From positions 1,402,410 to 1,466,409 of the forward strand of contig MKVW01000009.1 in assembly GCA_001898965.1 (NCBI GenBank): a stretch of 64,000 nucleotides of DNA. Direction: 5' to 3'. Shown here piece by piece: positions 43,267-51,415 of the stretch (position 1 is the stretch's first letter; each line of letters begins with the position of its first letter). The notes beneath the pieces are model-generated. The model did not search any database, was not told the origin of the DNA, and worked only from the letters and a program-made list of their open reading frames with translations. The position numbers and the translations under genes were made by a program. Source of the stretch: Rhizobiales bacterium 62-17 (GTDB lineage: Bacteria > Pseudomonadota > Alphaproteobacteria > Rhizobiales > Beijerinckiaceae).

Positions 43267-44529
43267 ATGCGCGTAGTCGTGATAGGCGCGGGCATTGTCG
43301 GCGCATCGACGGCCGTGGAACTGCTGCGCGACGGGCATGACGTCACCATCGTCGAACCCGAGACGCCGGGCGGCCGGCAGGCGGCAAGCTATGGCAATAG
43401 CGGATGGCTCAGTCCGGCTTCGGTCGTGCCGATGTCGATGCCCGGACTCTGGAAAAAGGTTCCGGGCTATATTGCCGATCCCACGGGCCCGCTCGCCATT
43501 CGCTGGCGTTACCTTTTGGGCTTGGCGCCCTGGCTTCTGCGTTTTGTCACCGCTGGTTCGACGGTGGCGAAAGTCGAACGCACGGCGGCCATTCTGTCGA
43601 GCCTGCTTCATGATTGTCCGCAGCGGCATGCGGCCCTGGCTGAAGAAATCGGCCGGCCCGATCTCATTCTCAGAGAAGGTTTGGTCTACGTCTACACCGA
43701 TCGCGCAGCCTTTCAGCAAGAGGCATTGGCCTGGCGGTTGAGAGCCGACAATGGTGTGGCCTTTCGCGAATTGTCTCGCCAGGAGGTGGCAGCTCTCGAA
43801 CCCGATCTGTCAGCGCGTTACACTTTCGCGATCCTGGTCGAAAAGGGCGGCCATTGCGTCGATCCCGGCGGCTATGTCGGCGCGATCGCGGCGCATGCGA
43901 TTGCCAAAGGCGCCAAGCGCGTGACGGGCCGGGTCACCGGCTTTGATCTCACAGGCGGCCAGTTGCGTGCCGTCCGTACAGAGAAGGCTTCGTTGGCTTG
44001 TGACAAAGCAGTCATCGCCGCCGGCATTCGTGCCAAAAGCCTGGCGACGGCGGTCGGAGACACTGTGCCGCTGCAAAGCGAGCGCGGTTATCACGTCGTC
44101 ATCCCGCCGGACATCGCCCGCGGCGCCATGCCGATCATGCCGGGCGACGGCAAGATGGGGAACAATCCGACGCGCGCCGGTTTGCGCATCGCCGGCCAAG
44201 TGGAGCTTGCCGACGTCGATGCTGTGCCCGATTGGAAGCGTGCCGATATTCTGCTCGGTCACGCGAAACGCGCCTATGGCAAGCTGTCGAGATCGTTCGA
44301 CGAAAGCCGCATCGATCGCTGGATGGGCCATCGTCCCTCAATGGCCGATGGATTGCCCGTCATCGGTCCGGCGAGCGGATGCGCCGATGTCATCCATGCT
44401 TTCGGTCATGGGCATGTCGGATTGGCGACGGGGCCGGCCACGGCGCGCATTGTCGCCGATTTGATCGGTGGCAAAACACCCCACGTCGATATCGCGCCGC
44501 TGTCTGCCGCGCGATTCAAAGGCAGTTAG
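43267..44529 (+). CDS. FAD-dependent oxidoreductase, DadA (D-amino-acid dehydrogenase)-like
   Basis: Flavoprotein of 420 residues in the DAO/GlyOx family. The dinucleotide fold GAGIVGASTAVELLRDGHDVTIVE begins at residue 8, and YGNSGWLSPASVVPMSMPGLWKKVPGYIADPTGPLAIRWRYLLGLAPWLLRF is the DadA-type block. The end WMGHRPSMADGLPVIGPASGCADVIHAFGHGHVGLATGPATARIVADLIGG is likewise characteristic. It would oxidise a D-amino acid or related imino/amine substrate at the membrane. It is the last gene of the TTT operon, 34 bases after tctA, and its last four bases overlap the convergent LysR gene. Confidence 0.9.
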   Translation: MRVVVIGAGIVGASTAVELLRDGHDVTIVEPETPGGRQAASYGNSGWLSPASVVPMSMPGLWKKVPGYIADPTGPLAIRWRYLLGLAPWLLRFVTAGSTVAKVERTAAILSSLLHDCPQRHAALAEEIGRPDLILREGLVYVYTDRAAFQQEALAWRLRADNGVAFRELSRQEVAALEPDLSARYTFAILVEKGGHCVDPGGYVGAIAAHAIAKGAKRVTGRVTGFDLTGGQLRAVRTEKASLACDKAVIAAGIRAKSLATAVGDTVPLQSERGYHVVIPPDIARGAMPIMPGDGKMGNNPTRAGLRIAGQVELADVDAVPDWKRADILLGHAKRAYGKLSRSFDESRIDRWMGHRPSMADGLPVIGPASGCADVIHAFGHGHVGLATGPATARIVADLIGGKTPHVDIAPLSAARFKGS

Positions 44530-45428
44530 TTGCCCGTGATGCTCTCGCTGATGTTACGGCGCAACCAGGAGACGAAGACGCGCACCTTGCGGTCGGGCTC
44601 GCGATCCTTGGACCAGGCGGCGTAATAAGCGAGGCCACGATCAATCGGACGATCGAAGAGGGGCACCAAGGTGCCATCAGCGAAATCGTCGCCCAAGAGC
44701 TGAACCTGGCCAATCGCCACGCCGATGCCCTTGGCAGCGGCTTCATAGGCCAACAGCGAGTTGGGATAGTAATTGTCCTGATCCTTCAGGAGATCCTTGC
44801 GCCCCGCTGCGGACAGCCAATCCGACCAGTCGTTGCGGCGATAGTGCGAGTGCAGCAAACGGTGATGACGGAGATCGTCGAGCGTGGCGATCGGCTTCTT
44901 CTTCAACAATTTCGGCGAGCAGACTGGCTGTATGATGTCCGGGAAAAGTTCGATCAACTCCGCCTTCTGTCCATCGGCGCGGCCGAGCTGGATGGCGAGA
45001 TCCACATTCTCGCGGGCAAAGTTCACGGGCGTAACGATGGTGCTCATCTGCACGGTGATGCCGGGAAACTGCGCTTCGAAATCCGGCAGCCGCTTGATCA
45101 GCCATTTCATGGCGAAGGTCGCATAGATGCGGATGCGCAGCGGCTCCAACCGGACGTCCCGTTTGACGCGTTGGGTCGCCGCCGCGATCATGGCGAAAGC
45201 CGGCGCCACTTCCCGCCAATAGGCATTGCCGGCATGCGTCAAGGTGAGGCCCCGGCGGCCACGTTCGAAAAGGCGAATGCCCAGGCTGCCCTCGAGGGTG
45301 GCGATTTGCCGGCTCACCGCCGATTGCGTCACGTTCAACTCCACGGCGGCTTGCGCAAAGCTACCGACACGGGCCGCGACGTCGAAGACGTGCAGCGGAT
45401 TGAGTGGCGGGAGGTCCTTCGAATTCAT
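44526..45428 (-). CDS. LysR-family regulator, GcvA-like
   Basis: The 300-residue regulator has an N-terminal HTH (LPPLNPLHVFDVAARVGSFAQAAVELNVTQSAVSRQIATLEGSLGIRLFERGRRGLTLTHAG) and a periplasmic-binding-like effector domain (RIRIYATFAMKWLIKRLPDFEAQFPGITVQMSTIVTPVNFARENVDLAIQLGRADG). The phrase LNPLHVFDVAARVGSFAQAA is typical of the GcvA group. It is divergent from the aldehyde-dehydrogenase operon across a 310-base gap carrying repeated AAAACTCA elements, and converges on the DadA-like gene. Both neighbouring operons are plausible targets. Confidence 0.92.
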   Translation of the reverse strand: MNSKDLPPLNPLHVFDVAARVGSFAQAAVELNVTQSAVSRQIATLEGSLGIRLFERGRRGLTLTHAGNAYWREVAPAFAMIAAATQRVKRDVRLEPLRIRIYATFAMKWLIKRLPDFEAQFPGITVQMSTIVTPVNFARENVDLAIQLGRADGQKAELIELFPDIIQPVCSPKLLKKKPIATLDDLRHHRLLHSHYRRNDWSDWLSAAGRKDLLKDQDNYYPNSLLAYEAAAKGIGVAIGQVQLLGDDFADGTLVPLFDRPIDRGLAYYAAWSKDREPDRKVRVFVSWLRRNISESITGN

Positions 45429-45738
45429 CGATGGTGAGGGTGACCTGAGGAAAACTCATGGGACACTAAGAGCTGAGGCGAAGCCGGGCAATGCCGGCAT
45501 CTACAGCGAAAAAGGGTGGTCTTTGTCCCAAAATTGGCCCTCAATCCATGAGTTTTGGGGGCATCGCCAATCGAGCGCCCGATTCCATTCTGATCGAGCC
45601 ATGACAAAAACTCAAGTGACCCGCCGTTTCGGAAAGCGCCACCGCCCTCAGCCCATACTAGGATCGCGCCACTTATCGATGTGGCGAACCGCATGATCGG
45701 TGCCGGGTCCGCCCAGCGCCTCGCGGACGCGCGAGAAA
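45429..45738. promoter_or_regulatory. Divergent LysR / aldehyde-dehydrogenase control region
   Basis: No gene is supported in these 310 bases. AAAACTCATGG (45451-45461) and CCATGAGTTTT (45546-45556) are perfect inverted copies, and a third AAAACTCA lies at 45607-45614. A small hairpin GCCGG-loop-CCGGC falls near 45486-45501. The three elements are spaced about 95 and 60 bases apart and are candidate regulator sites that could support looping. Confidence 0.5.
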
Positions 45739-47154
45739 ATGGAAACGTCTGAAGTGAGCAAGACACTACCGGTCAGAAATCCGCGCACGGGGAAGTATGA
45801 TTTCAATCTGGAATTGACGGACCCGGCCGACTTGCCGGCCATCGCGGAAAGGCTCCGCAAGAACCAGGAGCGTTGGGAGCAACTCGGCCTGGAAGGCCGG
45901 CTGGACGTGCTCAATGCCTGGCGCCAGGAAGTGGCGAAGAAACACGATGCGATTTTGGCGGCGCTCATCGAAGACACCGGCCGTGTCGTCGAATCCGAAA
46001 AGGAGATGCTGCGGCTTCCAAGCTCCATCGACAAACTGGCCATCATGGCGCGGGAAGTCTTCGCGGGTCGCAAAGCCACATTACGCTCGATGAAGAACGT
46101 GGAAGTCCAGGGCGGCCTCAGTGCGTTTCCCTTGGTCGGCGTCATCAGCCCATGGAATTTCCCGTTGTCGAGTTCTTTGCTCGACACCATTCCAGCTTTG
46201 GTTGCCGGCTGTACGGCGATCGTCAAGCCGAGCGAGGTCACGCCGCGTTTCGTTCAGCCGTTGGTCGACACGATTCGCAAAATTCCCGAGATCGAAGCCG
46301 TGCTTCACTATGTTTCCGGCGGCCGGGAGGTCGGCGAAGCGCTGATCAACACGGTGGATGCGGTCTGCTTCACCGGCAGCGCTGCGACCGGACAGAAGGT
46401 CGCCGAAGCAGCCGGCAAGGCCTTCATTCCGGCTTTCCTGGAATTGGGCGGCAAGGATCCGGCCATCGTCACCGCCAGCGCCGATCTCGACAAAGCGGCA
46501 GCGTCTCTGCTGGCGGGTTCGGTCGCCAATGCCGGCCAGGTCTGCGTGTCGATAGAACGTATCTATGTGGCGCAAGATGTCGCCGATGCTTTCGTCGACC
46601 GGCTCGTCGACAAAGCCCGCCAGGTCAAGATCGCTTATCCGACCGTGAAGGACGGTACGCTCGGGCCGATCATCACCGAGAGCCAGGCGCATATCATCAA
46701 CCGGCATTTGCGCGATGCCGTGCAAAAGGGCGCCGCGATCCGGTGCGGCGGCGAAGTGACGGAGCGTGCAGGCGGCTGGTGGGCCGAGCCGACCGTCATC
46801 ACCGGTGTCGATCATTCGATGGAGCTGATGACCGACGAGACCTTCGGTCCGATCATGCCGATTATGGCCTTCACCCATGTCGACGATGCCATCAAGCTCG
46901 CCAACGACAGTAGTTATGGTCTGAGTGCTGCGGTGTTTGCGGGCTCGACCGATGAAGCTCTGGCGATCGCAAAACGCGTGCAAGTCGGCGCCGTCAGCAT
47001 TAACAGCACGGGGCTGGGAACAGCGGCGATCGGGGAAGGCGACTTCCACGAGAAGAATGCCTTCAAGCGCTCGGGGCTATCCGGATCGAGGCTGGGATAT
47101 GACTCGATCACGCGCTTCACGCGCAAGAAGGCTTATCTCATCGCTCACGCCTAA
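45739..47154 (+). CDS. Aldehyde dehydrogenase family protein
   Basis: NAD(P)-dependent aldehyde dehydrogenase of 471 residues. VGVISPWNFPLS holds the catalytic Asn (N140), LELGGKDP the general base E235, and NAGQVCVSIERIYV the nucleophile C269. ETFGPIMPIMAFTHVDDAIKLANDSSYGLSAAVFAGS is the conserved C-terminal block. The ATG at 45739 (METSEVSK) has a weak ribosome site; an upstream GTG at 45700 is in frame but adds a non-family sequence. It begins the operon with an SDR and a TctC-type binding protein, suggesting oxidation of an alcohol through aldehyde to acid. Confidence 0.93.
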   Translation: METSEVSKTLPVRNPRTGKYDFNLELTDPADLPAIAERLRKNQERWEQLGLEGRLDVLNAWRQEVAKKHDAILAALIEDTGRVVESEKEMLRLPSSIDKLAIMAREVFAGRKATLRSMKNVEVQGGLSAFPLVGVISPWNFPLSSSLLDTIPALVAGCTAIVKPSEVTPRFVQPLVDTIRKIPEIEAVLHYVSGGREVGEALINTVDAVCFTGSAATGQKVAEAAGKAFIPAFLELGGKDPAIVTASADLDKAAASLLAGSVANAGQVCVSIERIYVAQDVADAFVDRLVDKARQVKIAYPTVKDGTLGPIITESQAHIINRHLRDAVQKGAAIRCGGEVTERAGGWWAEPTVITGVDHSMELMTDETFGPIMPIMAFTHVDDAIKLANDSSYGLSAAVFAGSTDEALAIAKRVQVGAVSINSTGLGTAAIGEGDFHEKNAFKRSGLSGSRLGYDSITRFTRKKAYLIAHA

Positions 47155-47186
47155 TGGCGCGACAGCAAAGAGGATAGAGGACAGGA

Positions 47187-47939
47187 ATGTTGGATTTTTC
47201 GGGAAAGGTCGTTCTGGTCACCGGCGCGAGCGGTGGGATCGGCAGTCAGATCGCGCGCGATTTCGCTCGTTGCGGCGCCACCGTCGTCGTCCATGACTTC
47301 GGTCTGCCCGATGCGGCAAAAGCTTTGGTGAAAGAACTCGGTGCGAAGACTTTGCTCGTCGACGGCGACCTTACCGACGAAGCCACAGTGACGCGTATCG
47401 CTGGCGAGATCAAAGCCAAGTTCGGTAAGCTCGACGTGCTCGTCAACAATGCCGGTGCCTCGCCCAATAAAATGCCGTTCCAGGATTTGCCGGCCAATGT
47501 CTGGGACAAGGTGATCAATATCAATCTGCGCTCCGTATTTTTAGTGACGCAGGCTTGCCTGTCGCTGCTTGAACAAGCGGGAAAAGGTCGCATCATCAAC
47601 ATCAGCTCGACAGCGGCGCGTAATGGTGGCGCGCCTGGCGGCAGCGCCTATTCGGCGGCCAAGGGCGCCGTGTCGTCGCTGACGAAGGCTTTCGCCAAGG
47701 ATTTTTGCAGCAAGGGGATTCACGTCAATGCGGTTGCGCCGGGTTTGATCGACACGGCCTTCTACGGCAACGTCAACGTGGCCGACAAATACGCCGAGCG
47801 TATCAAAGGCATTCCTGCCGGCCGCGTTGGCGCCCCGAGCGATATCGCTGGGCCAGTGCTGTTTCTTGCTTCACCGCTCGCCGATTACATCACTGGCGAA
47901 GTCATCGAAGTGAGCGGCGGCCTCTCGATGATGGCCTGA
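47187..47939 (+). CDS. SDR-family oxidoreductase, canonical active site
   Basis: Classical short-chain dehydrogenase/reductase of 250 residues. It has TGASGGIG at 12-19, DLTD at the adenine-binding position, NNAG at 87-90, serine S140/S141 (INISSTAARNGG) and Y155-x3-K159 (AYSAAKGAVSSL). The end AGPVLFLASPLADYITGEVIEVSGGLSMMA matches FabG-like 3-oxoacyl or alcohol dehydrogenases. A good AGGACAGGA ribosome site precedes ATG 47187, 32 bases after the aldehyde dehydrogenase. Unlike the SDR at 37030-37809, all catalytic residues are intact. Confidence 0.92.
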   Translation: MLDFSGKVVLVTGASGGIGSQIARDFARCGATVVVHDFGLPDAAKALVKELGAKTLLVDGDLTDEATVTRIAGEIKAKFGKLDVLVNNAGASPNKMPFQDLPANVWDKVININLRSVFLVTQACLSLLEQAGKGRIINISSTAARNGGAPGGSAYSAAKGAVSSLTKAFAKDFCSKGIHVNAVAPGLIDTAFYGNVNVADKYAERIKGIPAGRVGAPSDIAGPVLFLASPLADYITGEVIEVSGGLSMMA

Positions 47940-47961
47940 GCTGAACCACACGAGAACTGTA

Positions 47962-47975
47962 ACCTAAAGTTAGGT
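47962..47975. promoter_or_regulatory. Short palindrome upstream of the second TctC gene
   Basis: ACCTAA-AG-TTAGGT is a perfect 6+2+6 inverted repeat 22 bases after the SDR stop codon in a 176-base gap. TATAGC at about 48019 could be a weak -10 for the TctC gene. It is a candidate operator; no regulator is assigned. Confidence 0.35.
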
Positions 47976-48115
47976 CAGCGTGACTCCTTGGAAGGTGTGC
48001 CACGTTGGCCTCGACTCTATAGCTGATCGACCACGCGTCTCAGCGTTCAGGCTCGTCCATCCTTGGTCGATCCACATCTTGCTGAACGACACGGCTTCTA
48101 GGGGAGGGAGGATCC

Positions 48116-49108
48116 ATGCAATCGAGTGGGTATGGCCGCTGGGCCGTCGGTATGTTGGCTGCGCTGGGACTGCACATGATGGCTGCTTCCGCTCATGCGC
48201 AGGCTCGCTATCCGGACCGCACCATTCAAATGATCGTGCCTTATGCGGCCGGCGGAACGACCGATCTCGCCGGACGCATCGTCGCCAAGGAGCTAGGTGA
48301 GCGCCTGGGCCAAAGCGTCGTGGTCGAGAACAGGGTCGGCGCTTCCGGATCGCTTGGCGTCGGGCAGGCTTTGCGTTCGCCACCCGATGGCTATTCCATG
48401 GCGGTCTCGGGCGTGTCGCCGACGATGCTGCAACATTTGCTGGGGCGCAATCTGCCTTATGATCCGTTGAAGGATCTCAAGGCCGTCGGCTATCTCGGTT
48501 CTTCGGGCATGGTGTTCATCACCCGCAAGGACTCGAATTTTAAAACGCTACGCCAGGTGATCGATGCGGCGAAAGCCAAGAGCGGTGCCATTACCTTTGG
48601 CTCGGCCGGCGTTACATCGCCGGGGCATCTTGCCGCCGAATATTTGAGCAGCATGGCGTCGATCAAGATGACCCATGTGCCTTATGCCGGCGACTCGGCG
48701 CTGATGGTCGATCTGATGTCGGGCCGGCTCGATATCGCCTCGGTCGGCATCGCCAGCGTGTTTCCCATGCTGGAGAATGGCGATGTCCTGGGCCTTGGTT
48801 TGACGTCGCGCGAGCGGCTGCCGACCTTGCCCAATCTGCCGACTGTCGCGGAGGCCGCCGGCTTGCCGACTTATGAGGCCGACATCTGGAACCTCCTTGT
48901 GCTGCCGGCCAGCACGCCGGCGGAGATCGTCAACAAGCTCAACACGACCGTCAGCCAGATGATGAGCGAGAAGAAGGTTCAGGCCAGCCTGCTGTCGCTG
49001 GGCTTTACCGGGCGGCCGATGTCGCTCACCGAGATCGAGAGCTTCATCACCGTCGAGCGCGACAAGTGGGGCCGCGTTCTGCGCGAAGCCAATATCCGCA
49101 TCGATTAA
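48116..49108 (+). CDS. TTT-family periplasmic binding protein (TctC/Bug type), copy 2
   Basis: Second Bug-type receptor, 330 residues, with a signal peptide (AVGMLAALGLHMMAASAHAQ) and the hallmark ARYPDRTIQMIVPYAAGGTTDLAGRIVAKELGERLGQSVVVENRVGASGSLGVGQALRSPPDGYSM. The aspartate-bearing PYAGDSALMVDLMSGRLDIA and GLTSRERLPTLPNLPTVAEA follow the family. A very strong GGGAGGGAGG ribosome site precedes ATG 48116. No TctA/TctB pair adjoins; it may share the pair at 41265-43232 or act as a sensor-type orphan receptor. A rho-independent terminator ends the unit. Confidence 0.93.
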   Translation: MQSSGYGRWAVGMLAALGLHMMAASAHAQARYPDRTIQMIVPYAAGGTTDLAGRIVAKELGERLGQSVVVENRVGASGSLGVGQALRSPPDGYSMAVSGVSPTMLQHLLGRNLPYDPLKDLKAVGYLGSSGMVFITRKDSNFKTLRQVIDAAKAKSGAITFGSAGVTSPGHLAAEYLSSMASIKMTHVPYAGDSALMVDLMSGRLDIASVGIASVFPMLENGDVLGLGLTSRERLPTLPNLPTVAEAAGLPTYEADIWNLLVLPASTPAEIVNKLNTTVSQMMSEKKVQASLLSLGFTGRPMSLTEIESFITVERDKWGRVLREANIRID

Positions 49109-49137
49109 ACGCCTCTCAAAAGAACCAGCCAAAGGGG

Positions 49138-49167
49138 GCGGGGCCGGGTTTCCGGACCCCGCTTTTT
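49138..49167 (+). terminator. Rho-independent terminator after second TctC gene
   Basis: GCGGGG then CCGG (49138-49147 with one unpaired base) pair with CCGG then CCCCGC (49152-49162). The stem is followed directly by TTTTT at 49163-49167. It is the clearest intrinsic terminator in the window and separates the aldehyde-dehydrogenase operon from the AraC gene. Confidence 0.85.
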
Positions 49168-49338
49168 GCTGTTTCGGCACTGGATAGTACCCACCGTTCG
49201 GGCGGACCGGGTGCAACCTGATCAAAAATATATAAAAATCTATCTTGCCGGGATTTACCATTCCTGTAGATACGCCGACCGAATGACGCTGGTCGTTAGT
49301 CGCCCATTGGGCGGACACCTTGGGGGACATGTCGGGGC

Positions 49339-50295
49339 ATGATCCGTTTTTCGACCGACGACATTCCCCCCGAAGACCGCTTCGACCAGTGGCGCGAGGT
49401 GCGCGGCAAGAGCCTGTTCGGCGTGACGATCGAACTGCCTCCCGACCGCCGGCACACTTTCAAAGGCTCGTTTCGGGCGCAGGCCGTGGGTGGGGCCGTG
49501 GCGTCCGAAATGCAGGCCTCCGCCTATCGGGTGAGCCGCACGACAGCCGATATCGCCCGCATCGCCGGCCACAGCCTGTGCATCTCCCATCAGGTGAAGG
49601 GCCCAGGGATGCTTGATACCGGCGGCGGCCGCATGCAGGCGGTGCGAAACGGCGACATTGTGATCTGCCATTCCGATCTTCCCTATGCGGGGGTGCCGGA
49701 TAGCAGTGACGATTTCCATTACCAGATGCTCAAAATTCCGGTCGATGACGAGCTGATGCTCGGCCAGCCGGCGCATGATCTGTTTGCCACCCGCTATATG
49801 GATGAGACCACGTTCTCCCGGCCCTTCCGGGCGCTGTTCAACGCGCTCAACGCCGAACAGGGCAAGCTGATTGATCCCGTCCGCGACGTGACCCATATGG
49901 CCCGGCTCGCCATGATGGCACGCGGGCGATTGTCGCCGGGCATGCCCGAAGTGCGCGCGGCACTGCGTTCCGGCCTCTGCTATGCGGCACAGGAAATCAT
50001 GACGCAGCGCAAGCATCAGCAGAAGCTGACGCCGGCCGCGGTCGCGCTTGCACTGGGCATTTCCGTGCGCCAACTGCACGTGGTTTTCGAAAGCGCGGAA
50101 CTGACGTTTTCGCGCACCCTGGCTCTGATGCGGGTTGAGGAAGCCAAACGGCTGCTGCTTGAATTTCCTGCTCTACCGGTGATTCAAGTGGCCTATGCCT
50201 GCGGCTTCGACAGTCTCGCCACCTTCTATCGCGTCTTCAACGGCACTTACGGGATGTCGCCCGGAGACGCCCGTGACGCTCATTTCCGAGGGTGA
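49339..50295 (+). CDS. AraC-family transcriptional regulator
   Basis: The 318-residue regulator has an N-terminal AraC-binding-like ligand domain (FDQWREVRGKSLFGVTIELPPDRRHTFKGSFRAQAVGGAVASEMQAS to GDIVICHSDLPYAG) and a C-terminal double HTH (QKLTPAAVALALGISVRQLHVVFESAELTFSRTLALMRVEEAKRLLLE then VIQVAYACGFDSLATFYRVFNGTYGMSPGDAR). It follows the terminator at 49138 and is monocistronic apart from the next gene, whose ATG lies one base after its stop (TGAGATG). It may control that partner gene or the secretion genes beyond. Confidence 0.92.
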   Translation: MIRFSTDDIPPEDRFDQWREVRGKSLFGVTIELPPDRRHTFKGSFRAQAVGGAVASEMQASAYRVSRTTADIARIAGHSLCISHQVKGPGMLDTGGGRMQAVRNGDIVICHSDLPYAGVPDSSDDFHYQMLKIPVDDELMLGQPAHDLFATRYMDETTFSRPFRALFNALNAEQGKLIDPVRDVTHMARLAMMARGRLSPGMPEVRAALRSGLCYAAQEIMTQRKHQQKLTPAAVALALGISVRQLHVVFESAELTFSRTLALMRVEEAKRLLLEFPALPVIQVAYACGFDSLATFYRVFNGTYGMSPGDARDAHFRG

Positions 50296-50296
50296 G

Positions 50297-51181
50297 ATGG
50301 AGAAGCTGATCGGGAGGGAGGCGTTCCGCGATGCGATCCTGTTCCTGGCGCGCAGCTTCATCGCCGTTCACGAGGCGTCCCCGCGTGTTGCCGCGCTGTT
50401 TGCCACGCAACAGCGTTGGCTTCTGTGCCATGCGGGTTTGGACCATTATTTTCGGGCGCTTCAGACCGGCCAGCCCGGTTTGACCCGCAGCGCCATGGGC
50501 CATCTGGCACTGCGGCATGGGCTCTCCAGTCGCAATACGGCCTACGCCTTCTTCGACGAAGCGCTGAAATACGACGTCATCCGCTTGGCCGACGGTTCGG
50601 GCGAAGCCCGAACAGACCCCGTTGTGCTGGCGCCATCGATTCTGGCCTGGTTGGCCCATTGGTATAGCCTCCACTTTCAGACGCTCGACCGCATCGATGG
50701 CGCAGACAGGGCTCTCCGCTTTCAGTCTCGCCTGGACACTCTGTTGCCTGTGGTCGCACCGTTTGCCGCGCAGGCCTTGCTGGCGACGCCCGAAGTGCGC
50801 GGCGCGGGGCCGCTCTATACGATCTTCACCTGGGCCGATGCGGGCGGCCTGTTGGTGGACCGGCTCATTTCCGGGATCGACTGGGAAGCGAGCGCCGAGC
50901 AGGGCCAGCTTCTCACCGATGTGACGTCGATTTCTTCTCTGGCACAGGCTTTCGGTCTGTCTCGCGCCCATACCAGCCGCAAGCTTGCAGCAGCCGAATC
51001 GATCGGCGGACTGGGCTGGAGCGGACAGCGGGGTCGGTCACGCCTTTGGATTTCAGTGGGCTTTTATGAGGAATATGCCGGCGTGCAGGAGCGCAAACTG
51101 CTCCTTATCGACCGCGCACTCGCCAAAGCGGTCGCGGTGATTGGGTCGTTGCCCGATAAGCCTGCCATTGCGGACGCCTAG
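50297..51181 (+). CDS. Predicted DNA-binding protein with possible C-terminal HTH, family not recognised
   Basis: The 294-residue protein is soluble and helical and is coupled to the AraC gene (start one base after its stop; GAGGG four bases upstream). Two segments look like winged-helix DNA-binding motifs: TRSAMGHLALRHGLSSRNTAYAFFDEALKYDVIR near 73-106 and SISSLAQAFGLSRAHTSRKLAAAESIGGLGWSGQRGRSRLWIS near 215-257. The two similar segments suggest a duplicated MarR-like fold. I do not recognise the family; an in-frame reading beginning at 50195 would overlap AraC and is rejected. Tight pairing with AraC suggests a co-regulator, and the TPS locus lies 235 bases downstream. Confidence 0.65.
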   Translation: MEKLIGREAFRDAILFLARSFIAVHEASPRVAALFATQQRWLLCHAGLDHYFRALQTGQPGLTRSAMGHLALRHGLSSRNTAYAFFDEALKYDVIRLADGSGEARTDPVVLAPSILAWLAHWYSLHFQTLDRIDGADRALRFQSRLDTLLPVVAPFAAQALLATPEVRGAGPLYTIFTWADAGGLLVDRLISGIDWEASAEQGQLLTDVTSISSLAQAFGLSRAHTSRKLAAAESIGGLGWSGQRGRSRLWISVGFYEEYAGVQERKLLLIDRALAKAVAVIGSLPDKPAIADA

Positions 51182-51269
51182 CAGAGCGCGGATTCCTTCA
51201 AGACCTTGGCCATTGTCAAAAATGGACGCAGACCGTGATGCGGCCTGTCCTTAGCTTTTAGCCCTGAAA

Positions 51270-51286
51270 GGCGCCTGGGGGGCGCC
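51270..51286. repeat. GGCGCC hairpin in the gap before tpsB
   Basis: Two GGCGCC hexamers (51270-51275 and 51281-51286) flank TGGGG and can pair; each hexamer is also self-complementary. The surrounding 234-base gap (51182-51415) holds no gene and no strong promoter that I can place. The hairpin may end the AraC transcript or lie in the tpsB leader. Confidence 0.4.
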
Positions 51287-51415
51287 ATAATCATGCAATC
51301 GCAAGCAGAAGCCGCATTTTGCGGAGGGGGATTCCGAATGCCCCTGCGCTCAGTGAGAAGCGTGCCGCATGTGCATTGCGTAAGGTTACTGTGCGGCTAG
51401 GGCAGGGGTTGGACT

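Noticed and set aside
44232..45437. 401-codon plus-strand frame across the DadA and LysR genes
   Set aside because: It overlaps two recognised genes on both strands, and its sequence is repetitive-looking antisense composition.
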